Assembly (NCBI GenBank): GCA_027310505.1
Contig: DAIDAS010000129.1
Coordinates: 1-12,379 of the forward strand
DNA from: a bacterium
GTDB lineage: Bacteria; Pseudomonadota; Gammaproteobacteria; Burkholderiales; Methylophilaceae
Direction of reading: 5' to 3'
Length of the DNA: 12,379 nt
Part shown: positions 1 through 11,863 of the stretch, piece after piece
How the letters are laid out: every line of letters begins with the position of its first letter
How positions within the stretch are numbered: position 1 is the stretch's first letter
Program-made: the position numbers and the translations under genes
The notes under the pieces: model-generated
Told to the model about the DNA's origin: nothing
What the model saw: the letters and a program-made list of their open reading frames with translations, nothing else
The model's database searches: none

Positions 1-1
1 G

Positions 2-211
2 GAGCTGTTCGGGCAGGCGCGACAGCAGGTTGGCCTGCCGATGGTTGCCATCGGGGGCATCACCGCAGAAAATGCGGGCTTGGCCATCGCAGCCGGTGCC
101 GATGCGTTGGCAGTGATCAATGCGGTATTTGCCGTGCCAGACGTTCGGCAGGCAGCACACACTTTTTCCCAGTTATTTATTCAAGACCATCGTGAGCCGA
201 ACTTATTATGA
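2..211 (+). CDS. thiE: Thiamine phosphate synthase, C-terminal end (5' partial)
   Basis: Only the last 69 codons are present; the gene begins left of the window. ThiE joins hydroxymethylpyrimidine diphosphate to thiazole phosphate to give thiamine phosphate in the cytoplasm. The visible part carries the end of the TIM barrel: the phosphate-binding strand VAIGGITAEN (about residues 15-24 of the fragment), then GADALAVINAVF, which matches the family's usual GADGVAV(V/I)SA-type segment, and a final helix. The reading frame is open from base 2 and ends in TGA at 209-211. Its stop overlaps the hemL start (ATGA), so the two are probably co-transcribed and translationally coupled. Assignment rests on these motifs alone. 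The related TenI proteins share this barrel end and cannot be fully excluded. Confidence 0.82.
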   Translation, partial: ELFGQARQQVGLPMVAIGGITAENAGLAIAAGADALAVINAVFAVPDVRQAAHTFSQLFIQDHREPNLL

Positions 212-1482
212 ATAGAAACGAACAGCTGTTCGAACGATCCCAGAAACTCATTCCCGGCGGCGTCAATTCGCCGGTGCGCGCCTTCCGTTCGGTGGGGGGT
301 ACGCCTGTGTTTTTCAAGCGCGGTCAGGGTGCCTATCTGTGGGATGAGGACGATAAGCGGTACATCGACTACGTCGGCTCATGGGGCCCGATGATTCTCG
401 GCCATGCCCATCCGAAAGTGATCGAGGCGGTCAAAGAGGCGGCCGAACAAAGCTTGTCGTTCGGCGCACCCACCGCGCGCGAACTGGACATGGCCGAGCT
501 GCTCATCAAGCTGGTGCCGAGCATGGAGCAGGTGCGACTGGTCAGTTCCGGTACCGAAGCCACTATGAGCGCGATCAGGCTGGCGCGTGGTTTCACTGGA
601 CGCAGCAAGATCGTCAAGTTCGAAGGCTGCTACCATGGGCACGCCGATGCGCTGCTGGTGAAAGCCGGTTCCGGCGCGCTGACTTTCGGCCAGCCGAGTT
701 CTGCCGGTGTGCCGCCGGAAGTTGCAGAGCACACGCTGACCCTGTCTTACAACGATATCGCTGGCATCGAAAGCCTGTTCGCCGGCATGGGTGATGAAAT
801 CGCCTGCGTGATTGTCGAAGCGGTGGCCGGCAACATGAATCTGATTGCCCCGGCGCCGGGTTTTCTCGAAGTCCTGCGCGCGCAATGCACCAGGCACGGC
901 GCCGTGCTGATTTTTGACGAGGTCATGACCGGCTTCCGCGTGGCCCTCGGTGGCGCGCAGGCGCTCTACAACATCAAGCCTGACCTCACCACGCTGGGTA
1001 AGGTCATCGGCGGCGGCCTGCCGGTCGGTGCTTTTGGCGGTCGCGCAGACATCATGCAATGCCTTGCCCCGGTTGGCCCGGTGTATCAGGCTGGCACGCT
1101 GTCCGGCAATCCGGTGGCTGTCGCTGCAGGCCTTACCACGCTGCAGCTGGTGCAGGAGGCTGGCTTTTACGACCGTCTCGCTGCCAGAACCAGACAGTTC
1201 GTCGAAGGCCTGGGTGTGATCGCCGAAGAAAAAGGCATTGCTTTCAGCGCACAAAGTGTCGGTGGCATGTTCGGCGTCTATTTCAGCGAAAAATGCCCTA
1301 CCAGCTACGCTGAAGTGATGCGGGCGGATAAAGAGGCCTTCAATCGCTTTTTTCACGCCATGCTGGATGAGGGTGTGTATCTCGCACCGTCAGCATTCGA
1401 GGCGGGGTTTGTGTCGGCGGCGCACGGGGATGACGAGATCGGCAGGACGCTGGAAGCCGCGCGGCGCAGTTTTGGCCGGTGA
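208..1482 (+). CDS. hemL: Glutamate-1-semialdehyde 2,1-aminomutase
   Basis: This PLP enzyme converts glutamate-1-semialdehyde to 5-aminolevulinate, the last step of the C5 route into tetrapyrroles, in the cytoplasm. The 424-residue length is normal for the family. It is a class III aminotransferase fold: N-terminal PGGVNSPVRAF (16-26), GSWGPMILGHAHP (58-69), the cofactor phosphate loop SSGTEA (113-118), the CYHGHADALL segment (141-150), FDEVMTGFR (236-244) with the Asp that contacts the PLP ring nitrogen, and the Schiff-base lysine in TTLGKVIGGG at Lys265, the position used in the E. coli enzyme. The ATG overlaps the thiE stop, and only a weak GTGAG lies upstream, which fits translational coupling. 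Its presence implies that this organism makes ALA from glutamyl-tRNA, so the product of the nearby gltBD feeds this pathway. Confidence 0.97.
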   Translation: MNRNEQLFERSQKLIPGGVNSPVRAFRSVGGTPVFFKRGQGAYLWDEDDKRYIDYVGSWGPMILGHAHPKVIEAVKEAAEQSLSFGAPTARELDMAELLIKLVPSMEQVRLVSSGTEATMSAIRLARGFTGRSKIVKFEGCYHGHADALLVKAGSGALTFGQPSSAGVPPEVAEHTLTLSYNDIAGIESLFAGMGDEIACVIVEAVAGNMNLIAPAPGFLEVLRAQCTRHGAVLIFDEVMTGFRVALGGAQALYNIKPDLTTLGKVIGGGLPVGAFGGRADIMQCLAPVGPVYQAGTLSGNPVAVAAGLTTLQLVQEAGFYDRLAARTRQFVEGLGVIAEEKGIAFSAQSVGGMFGVYFSEKCPTSYAEVMRADKEAFNRFFHAMLDEGVYLAPSAFEAGFVSAAHGDDEIGRTLEAARRSFGR

Positions 1483-1509
1483 CCCGGCAGTCGAGAATTG
1501 CTGGATATG

Positions 1510-1535
1510 AAAAAGGCGCGATCAAGTCGCGCCTT
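1510..1535 (-). terminator. Intrinsic terminator between convergent genes, best on minus strand
   Basis: A perfect 9-bp stem, AAGGCGCGA (1513-1521) with TCGCGCCTT (1527-1535), encloses a 5-base loop. Five A residues at 1510-1514 partly overlap the stem base, so the minus-strand transcript reads a GC-rich hairpin followed by TTTTTC, a classical rho-independent terminator. On the plus strand only TT follows the stem, so it should stop hemL transcripts less well. It lies about 28 bases past the minus-strand small gene and about 30 past the hemL stop, placed to serve both. Confidence 0.8.
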
Positions 1536-1563
1536 GAACCCCGTCACCAGCAGAGTTGAAGCA

Positions 1564-1962
1564 TCAATTTAGTGCGGTGTCGGTGCCGGCGCGCACGTAT
1601 TTTATTGATTGCGAAGGCAGGGCGCCTACGACCCGGCTGATTTCCCGGCCCTTGCGATCAAAGAAAATGAGCGCTGGTAGCGACTGCTCAGTGAGTTTCA
1701 GTTCTTTCATTGCAACCTTCAGCTCTTCCGGTTGTAGCGCCAGCAGTAGCGGCGCATAACTGTGGTTGCGCATGACCTGGGCGGAAAGCAGCCAGGCTGT
1801 CTCTGCGGCTACCTCGCCGCGTTCGGTCACAGCTACGATGACCCCGCTTTGCGCCTTGTGTGCGTTTGAAAGGATGTTTTCCCGCAGCGCGCTCTCCATG
1901 TCCGCTGTGGCGTTTGCAATATTGAGAAGAATAATGGTTGATAAGATTAAGGTCCGTTTCAT
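1564..1962 (-). CDS. Small exported thioredoxin-fold-like protein without cysteines
   Basis: I do not recognise a named family for this 132-residue protein. Residues 1-20 look like a Sec signal peptide: a Lys-Arg start, a hydrophobic core rich in Leu and Ile, and an Ala-Thr-Ala end suggesting cleavage after Ala20, so it is probably periplasmic. The mature part ends in a pattern typical of the C-terminal half of a thioredoxin fold: a helix, then SLPALIFFDRKGREISRVVG (94-113), where Pro96 sits like the cis-proline, followed by two strands joined by a charged turn. There is no CxxC and no cysteine anywhere, so it cannot act as a thiol redox enzyme. A structural, chaperone-like or binding role is possible but unproven. 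The ATG has a strong ribosome site, AAAGGAGAG, 5 bases upstream. The gene stands alone, convergent with hemL, with a terminator behind it and a sigma-54-like promoter in front. Confidence 0.8.
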   Translation of the reverse strand: MKRTLILSTIILLNIANATADMESALRENILSNAHKAQSGVIVAVTERGEVAAETAWLLSAQVMRNHSYAPLLLALQPEELKVAMKELKLTEQSLPALIFFDRKGREISRVVGALPSQSIKYVRAGTDTALN

Positions 1963-2036
1963 AAAAACTCTCCTTTAATCAAAAATCCGATTTACCCATC
2001 GGCGAGTGCCGGTTGACAGGGTTCGTGAAAACTTGA

Positions 2037-2052
2037 GGCATATCCTGTGCCA
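2037..2052 (-). promoter_or_regulatory. Candidate sigma-54 (-24/-12) promoter for the small exported protein
   Basis: Read on the minus strand the sequence is TGGCACAGGATATGCC. Against the sigma-54 consensus TGGCACG-N4-TTGCW it has a perfect TGGCAC at -24, TGC at -12, and the required 10 bases between GG and GC (9 of 12 defined positions match). Transcription would begin near 2026, leaving a leader of about 63 bases to the ATG at 1962. Sigma-54 promoters need an activator bound upstream, and an NtrC-like site lies at a suitable distance. This is a motif match only. Confidence 0.45.
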
Positions 2053-2142
2053 ATCATCGCAGTGGAATAAAAAAATCAAATGAAATCAATGTGAATTTTT
2101 TATTTCGCTGGTGAATGAACTGCTGAATGGCGGCAGGGAGGA

Positions 2143-2159
2143 TGCACCAGAGTGGAGGT
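2143..2159 (-). promoter_or_regulatory. Candidate NtrC-like enhancer site
   Basis: The plus strand reads TGCACCA-GAG-TGGAGGT. Compared with the enterobacterial NtrC consensus TGCACCA-N3-TGGTGCA, the left half-site is perfect and the right half matches 4 of 7, with correct spacing. Its centre lies about 125 bases upstream of the predicted start of the sigma-54-like promoter, a usual enhancer distance. It also lies about 250 bases before gltB, a nitrogen-assimilation gene. The right half is degenerate, so this is a hypothesis. Confidence 0.3.
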
Positions 2160-2302
2160 TGCCGACCCAAAATGGGGCTCCGGGACCTGAAAAAGCGCAC
2201 CCTTGATCCCAAGGCAAAGATGATCTGCGCTAAATCCATTGAATGCCTTGTGGTTGAACTGTAGCGTCTTTACGGGTACCATTCCGCGGTTTCACTATTA
2301 AT

Positions 2303-2370
2303 TTTGCATTGCTGCGCGAAGTCGCGGCACGCGGATGGCAGACACCCTCGGTTTGCCTTGCTGCGCAAGG
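2303..2370 (+). repeat. Direct repeat with hairpin in the gltB leader
   Basis: TTTGCATTGCTGCGCGAAG (2303-2321) and TTTGCCTTGCTGCGCAAGG (2352-2370) match at 16 of 19 positions, with start points 49 bases apart. The second copy forms a perfect hairpin, CCTTGC-TGC-GCAAGG (2356-2370), ending 18 bases before the gltB ribosome site. The first copy with its flank can form a bulged hairpin, TGCGCG with CGCGGCA (2313-2327). This could be a paired operator or an RNA element acting on gltB translation; the sequence does not decide which. Confidence 0.45.
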
Positions 2371-2388
2371 GCTTGGCGAGGGGTATAC

Positions 2389-2393
2389 AGGGG
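2389..2393 (+). promoter_or_regulatory. Ribosome binding site that fixes the gltB start
   Basis: AGGGG lies 8 bases before the ATG at 2402. A TTG 93 bases further up is in frame but has no Shine-Dalgarno sequence, so this site decides the start of gltB. Confidence 0.6.
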
Positions 2394-2401
2394 CAGCGGT
2401 A

Positions 2402-8430
<6,029 letters not shown>

Positions 8431-8448
8431 TTTTCAACTACCGCCGAT

Positions 8449-8492
8449 GAGCGCAGACAGATGCCACGCAACACGGGTGTTTGTCCGCGCTC
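8449..8492 (+). terminator. Long stem-loop between gltD and hemE (terminator-like or attenuator)
   Basis: GAGCGC-A-GACA (8449-8459) pairs with TGTC-C-GCGCTC (8482-8492), giving 10 bp with one A-C mismatch. Inside it a second short stem, AACA (8470-8473) with TGTT (8478-8481), closes a CGGG loop. No run of T follows, so it is not a classical terminator. It may slow or partly stop transcripts from gltD, protect the gltBD mRNA 3' end, or control hemE. Confidence 0.4.
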
Positions 8493-8520
8493 TTCAACGT
8501 TTATAGGCGTTTGATATTCC

Positions 8521-9585
8521 ATGACTCATCTGAAGAACGATACTTTTCTGCGCGCGCTGTTGCGCCAGCCCACCGAATACACCCCGGTCTGGATGATGCG
8601 TCAGGCAGGCCGCTACCTGCCGGAGTACAACGCCACCCGCAAGCGCGCCGGCAGTTTCATGAGCCTGTGCAAGAACCCGGATCTGGCCACCGAGGTGACA
8701 TTGCAGCCGCTGGCGCGGTTCCCGCTGGATGCCGCGATCCTGTTCTCGGATATCCTTACCGTGCCGGATGCGATGGGTCTCGGCCTGTATTTCGCTGAAG
8801 GCGAAGGCCCCAAGTTCGAGCGTCCGCTGCGTGAGGAATGGGAAATCCGCGACCTGACCGTGCCCGATCCGGCCGGCAACCTGAAGTATGTGATCGATGC
8901 CGTCAGCCAGATCCGCCGTGCGCTGGACGGCTCCGTGCCGCTGATCGGATTCTCCGGAAGCCCGTGGACACTGGCGACCTACATGATCGAAGGCCAGGGC
9001 GGCACCGATTTCCTGACCATCAAGAAAATGGCCTACGCCCGCCCGGACCTGCTGCATCACGTGCTGGACATTACGGCGCAAGCGGTCACGATTTACCTCA
9101 ATGCGCAGATCGAAGCCGGTGCGCAGGCCGTGATGATTTTCGATTCGTGGGGCGGGGCGCTGTCGCACGCGGCCTATCGCGAATTTTCACTGCAATATAT
9201 GGAAAAAATCGTGGCCGGCCTGACCAAGGAACGTGAAGGCCGTCGAGTGCCGAGCATCGTGTTCACCAAGGGTGGCGGGCTGTGGCTGGAAGCCATGGCC
9301 GACATCGGCGCCGATGCGTTGGGCCTGGACTGGACCATCGATATCGGCGAAGCCAGAAAACGTGTCGGCGATAAGGTGGCGCTGCAGGGCAATTTCGACC
9401 CGGCCATCCTGTTGGCGATGCCGGAAGCCATCGAGCGCGAAACTGCTGCAGTTCTCGCCAGCTACGGTCACGGGCATGGACACGTGTTCAATCTGGGCCA
9501 TGGCATCACCCAGCACACCCCACCCGAGAACGCCGGCGTCATGATCGAAGCGGTGCGCCGCCTCAGCCGGCAGTATCACGTTTAA
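8521..9585 (+). CDS. hemE: Uroporphyrinogen decarboxylase
   Basis: HemE removes four acetate carboxyl groups from uroporphyrinogen III to give coproporphyrinogen III, a cytoplasmic step of haem synthesis. Its 354 residues are the normal bacterial length. Family motifs: TPVWMMRQAGRYLPEY (21-36) with the substrate-binding Arg27 and Arg31; FSDILTVPDAMG (75-86) with the key Asp77; GFSGSPWTLATYM (143-155) with Tyr154; FDSWGG (207-212); and NLGHGI (324-329) with His327. These correspond to Arg37, Arg41, Asp86, Tyr164 and His339 of the human enzyme. The start is the only sensible ATG before the first motif. Its ribosome site is weak, with an AGG 13 bases upstream. It follows gltD by 90 bases on the same strand and may be partly co-transcribed with it. 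Its stop codon touches that of priA. Confidence 0.97.
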   Translation: MTHLKNDTFLRALLRQPTEYTPVWMMRQAGRYLPEYNATRKRAGSFMSLCKNPDLATEVTLQPLARFPLDAAILFSDILTVPDAMGLGLYFAEGEGPKFERPLREEWEIRDLTVPDPAGNLKYVIDAVSQIRRALDGSVPLIGFSGSPWTLATYMIEGQGGTDFLTIKKMAYARPDLLHHVLDITAQAVTIYLNAQIEAGAQAVMIFDSWGGALSHAAYREFSLQYMEKIVAGLTKEREGRRVPSIVFTKGGGLWLEAMADIGADALGLDWTIDIGEARKRVGDKVALQGNFDPAILLAMPEAIERETAAVLASYGHGHGHVFNLGHGITQHTPPENAGVMIEAVRRLSRQYHV

Positions 9586-11778
9586 CTAGTATTCCAGCGG
9601 GTCGACGTCGATCGACCAGCGGACTTTCGTGCCCTGCGGCATTTCACGCAGCAGCGGCACCAAGGCCTGCAGGAATTGCTGCAGCGCCTTGCGTGAGTCG
9701 GCCTGGATCAGCAGGTGCTCGCGCTCCATGCCTTTGAGGCGTTCCATCTGCGGCCGCACCGGGTCGTACACCAGTACATCCCTTGAAAAATCCCTGGCGG
9801 CGGCTTTCGCTCTTGCCATGAACGCCCGCACCGGCTCGTAGTCGGTCGCCTCTGCGCGCAACAGCGCCTCATGGCAGTAGGGCGGGAAATGCGCCATGCG
9901 GCGCTCGTCCAGGAGCGAGGCGGCGAAATCGGCGAAATCATGGCGTTGCAGTGCGTGAAACAACAGATGATCGGGGAAGTTGGTCTGGATCAGCACCACG
10001 CCCGGTTTTTCAGCGCGCCCCGCACGCCCCGCCACCTGCATCAGTTGTGCGAACAGGCGTTCTGCCGCCCGGAAATCCGGGCTGAACAGGGCGCTGTCGG
10101 TATCGATCACGCCGACCAGCGTCAGGTTGGGGAAATCGTGCCCCTTGGCCAGCATTTGCGTGCCGACCAGAATATCGACTTCATTGGCATGTACCTGCGC
10201 CGTCATCTCTTTGATGGCGTGCTTGCGCCGCATGCTGTCGCGGTCCACGCGCAAAATCCGGGCAGCGGGTAACCGTTGCGCCAATACTTCTTCCAGCCGT
10301 TGCGTGCCGTGGCCGGTGGGGTGCAGGTCGGGGTTGCCGCAGCTTGGGCATTGCGGTGGTATGCGCTGTTCGTGGCCGCAGTGATGACAGCGCAGGCGGC
10401 GTTGTCGCAGATGGACCACCAGCCGCGCCGAGCAGCGCGTACAGGGCGCGACCCAAGCGCAGGCGCTGCACAGCAGTACCGGCGAATAGCCGCGCCGGTT
10501 GATGAACAGCAGACTCTGTTCGCCGCGTTGCAGGCGTTGTTCCATCGCTTTGAGCAGCGGTTCCGAGATGCCGTCTTCAGGGCGGACGAGCCGGGTGTCG
10601 ATGCAGTGGATCGCAGGCAGGGCGGCGCTGGTGACCGCGCGCTGCGACAGTGTCAGCAAGCGGTAGCGCCCTTCCTGGGCGTTGTGCCAGCTTTCCAGCG
10701 ACGGCGTGGCGGAACCCAGCAGCACCGGCACGTCGGCCATCTTGCCGCGCATGATCGCGACGTCACGCGCCGAGTAGCGCATGCCGTCCTGCTGCTTGTA
10801 GGAGGCATCGTGTTCTTCATCGACAATGATCACTGCGGGTTTTGCCAGGGGAGTGAACACCGACAGGCGGGTGCCGATGACGATGCGGGCCTCGCCGTTC
10901 TGCGCGCGCAGCCAGCCATGCAGGCGTTCGCTCTCGTTCATCTGGCTGTGCAGCATGACGATAGTTTGCTGTGGGAAGCGGGCGCGGAAGCGTGATTCGA
11001 GCTGCGGTGTCAGGTTGATTTCCGGCACCAATACCAGCGCCTGGCTCCCGCATTCCTTCAGCATGGCCTCCAGTAGATGCATGTAGACTTCGGTCTTGCC
11101 GCTGCCGGTGATGCCATACAGCAGCCAGACGTTGAATCCGCTTCCGGCTTGCAGCATGGCCTCCAGTGCCTGTTGCTGGTCAGCATTGAGGGTTTGCGCC
11201 GCATGCGGAGTCGTGGCCTGCCCAGGAACCGGTCCGGTGAGTTCGATGCTTTCTGCCCAGCCTTTGTCGATCAGTTGTTTCAATGCCGGGCGCCAGCCAC
11301 TCGCAATGGTCGACAGCACGGTCGATTCCAGAACTTCCGCCTCTTGCAGTGCCGCAAACAGCTTTTTTTGCAATACGGAACGCGCGGGAATGGCCTCAAG
11401 CCCGGATGCGATGCCCGAAGCCGTCAGGCGATAGCCGACCTTTTGCGGCAACCTGGCCGGCTCGGCTTCGCGCAGCCGGGGCGGAAGCACGCCAAGCATG
11501 GTCTGGCCGAGCGGGTAGTGATAATAATCCGAGCAGAACTTGAGCAGCTTCAGTGTCGCGGCGGGCAATGGCGGCTCTTCGACGAAGGCGCGGTCTATGG
11601 GTTTGAGCCTGTCCGTCGCCATGTCCGACTCGGATGTACGTCCCATGACGATGCCGATCATTTGTCGTCGCCCGAATGGTACCAGCACGCGCTGCCCCGT
11701 CTGCACGCCGCTGCCGGTATCCAGGTAGTCGAACAGTCTGGCGAGGGGAACGTCGAGCGCGACGCGGAGAATTGTCAT
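9586..11778 (-). CDS. priA: Primosomal protein N', replication restart DNA helicase
   Basis: PriA recognises stalled or collapsed replication forks and reloads the replicative helicase through PriB/DnaT or PriC. The 730 residues match the family length. In order: an N-terminal 3'-DNA-binding domain (1-105, with LFDYLDTGSGVQTGQRVLVPFG at 15-36 in part); a winged-helix linker; helicase lobe 1 with Walker A GITGSGKT (222-229), the DEEH box (320-323) and GSATPS (355-360); a zinc-binding insertion with eight cysteines at 437, 440, 446, 449, 464, 467, 477 and 480; helicase lobe 2 with GTQMLAKGHDFP (539-550) and QVAGRAGR (581-588); and a C-terminal domain ending in DPLEY. The ATG has AAGG 5 bases upstream. 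The gene is divergent from argS and convergent with hemE without any spacer. No key residue is missing. Confidence 0.97.
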   Translation of the reverse strand: MTILRVALDVPLARLFDYLDTGSGVQTGQRVLVPFGRRQMIGIVMGRTSESDMATDRLKPIDRAFVEEPPLPAATLKLLKFCSDYYHYPLGQTMLGVLPPRLREAEPARLPQKVGYRLTASGIASGLEAIPARSVLQKKLFAALQEAEVLESTVLSTIASGWRPALKQLIDKGWAESIELTGPVPGQATTPHAAQTLNADQQQALEAMLQAGSGFNVWLLYGITGSGKTEVYMHLLEAMLKECGSQALVLVPEINLTPQLESRFRARFPQQTIVMLHSQMNESERLHGWLRAQNGEARIVIGTRLSVFTPLAKPAVIIVDEEHDASYKQQDGMRYSARDVAIMRGKMADVPVLLGSATPSLESWHNAQEGRYRLLTLSQRAVTSAALPAIHCIDTRLVRPEDGISEPLLKAMEQRLQRGEQSLLFINRRGYSPVLLCSACAWVAPCTRCSARLVVHLRQRRLRCHHCGHEQRIPPQCPSCGNPDLHPTGHGTQRLEEVLAQRLPAARILRVDRDSMRRKHAIKEMTAQVHANEVDILVGTQMLAKGHDFPNLTLVGVIDTDSALFSPDFRAAERLFAQLMQVAGRAGRAEKPGVVLIQTNFPDHLLFHALQRHDFADFAASLLDERRMAHFPPYCHEALLRAEATDYEPVRAFMARAKAAARDFSRDVLVYDPVRPQMERLKGMEREHLLIQADSRKALQQFLQALVPLLREMPQGTKVRWSIDVDPLEY

Positions 11779-11863
11779 CTTTACCTTGTGGGAGCGCGTT
11801 ATTGCAATGCAGGTGCAACGGGAAACCGCTAAAATAACGCTTTTTTAAGTCGATCAAATCGTT
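11779..11863. promoter_or_regulatory. Divergent priA/argS promoter region
   Basis: These 85 bases must hold the start signals of both genes. Toward argS the clearest element is a -10-like TAAAAT at 11830-11835. A TTGCAA at 11802-11807 is 22 bases upstream of it, too far for a standard -35. A dyad, TTGCA-N7-TGCAA (11802-11818), sits in the middle and could bind a symmetric regulator of either gene. I could not assign a convincing priA promoter. Confidence 0.35.

Larger units (their letters stand above)
1963..2401. other. Gene-free divergent control region between the small gene and gltB
   Basis: This stretch of about 440 bases is more AT-rich than its surroundings and holds no credible gene; the short open frames in it lack ribosome sites and family features. 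It contains a sigma-54-like promoter toward the small minus-strand gene (2037-2052), an AT-rich stretch with the 9-base inverted repeat AATAAAAAA/TTTTTTATT (2066-2074 and 2096-2104), an NtrC-like site (2143-2159), and a repeat plus hairpin in the gltB leader (2303-2370). For gltB the best -10 I can see is TATTAA at 2296-2301, without a good -35, so its real promoter is not settled. Confidence 0.6.

Noticed and set aside
379..1356. Open frame of 325 codons antisense to hemL
   Set aside because: Reverse-frame shadow of a complete, motif-verified gene.
1766..1978. Short plus-strand frames at 1556-1759 and 1766-1978 as alternatives to the minus-strand small gene
   Set aside because: They lack ribosome sites, while the minus-strand frame has a strong Shine-Dalgarno sequence, signal peptide, promoter-like site and terminator.
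2131..2146. Second sigma-54-like match on the plus strand (CGGCAGGGAGGATGCA) that could drive gltB
   Set aside because: It has GG-N10-GC spacing but a poor -24 box (CGGCAG), would leave a leader of about 245 bases, and overlaps the NtrC-like site; treated as chance.
11802..11835. TTGCAA and TAAAAT as a standard sigma-70 promoter for argS
   Set aside because: The spacer is 22 bases, well outside the usual 16-18, so only the -10-like part was noted.
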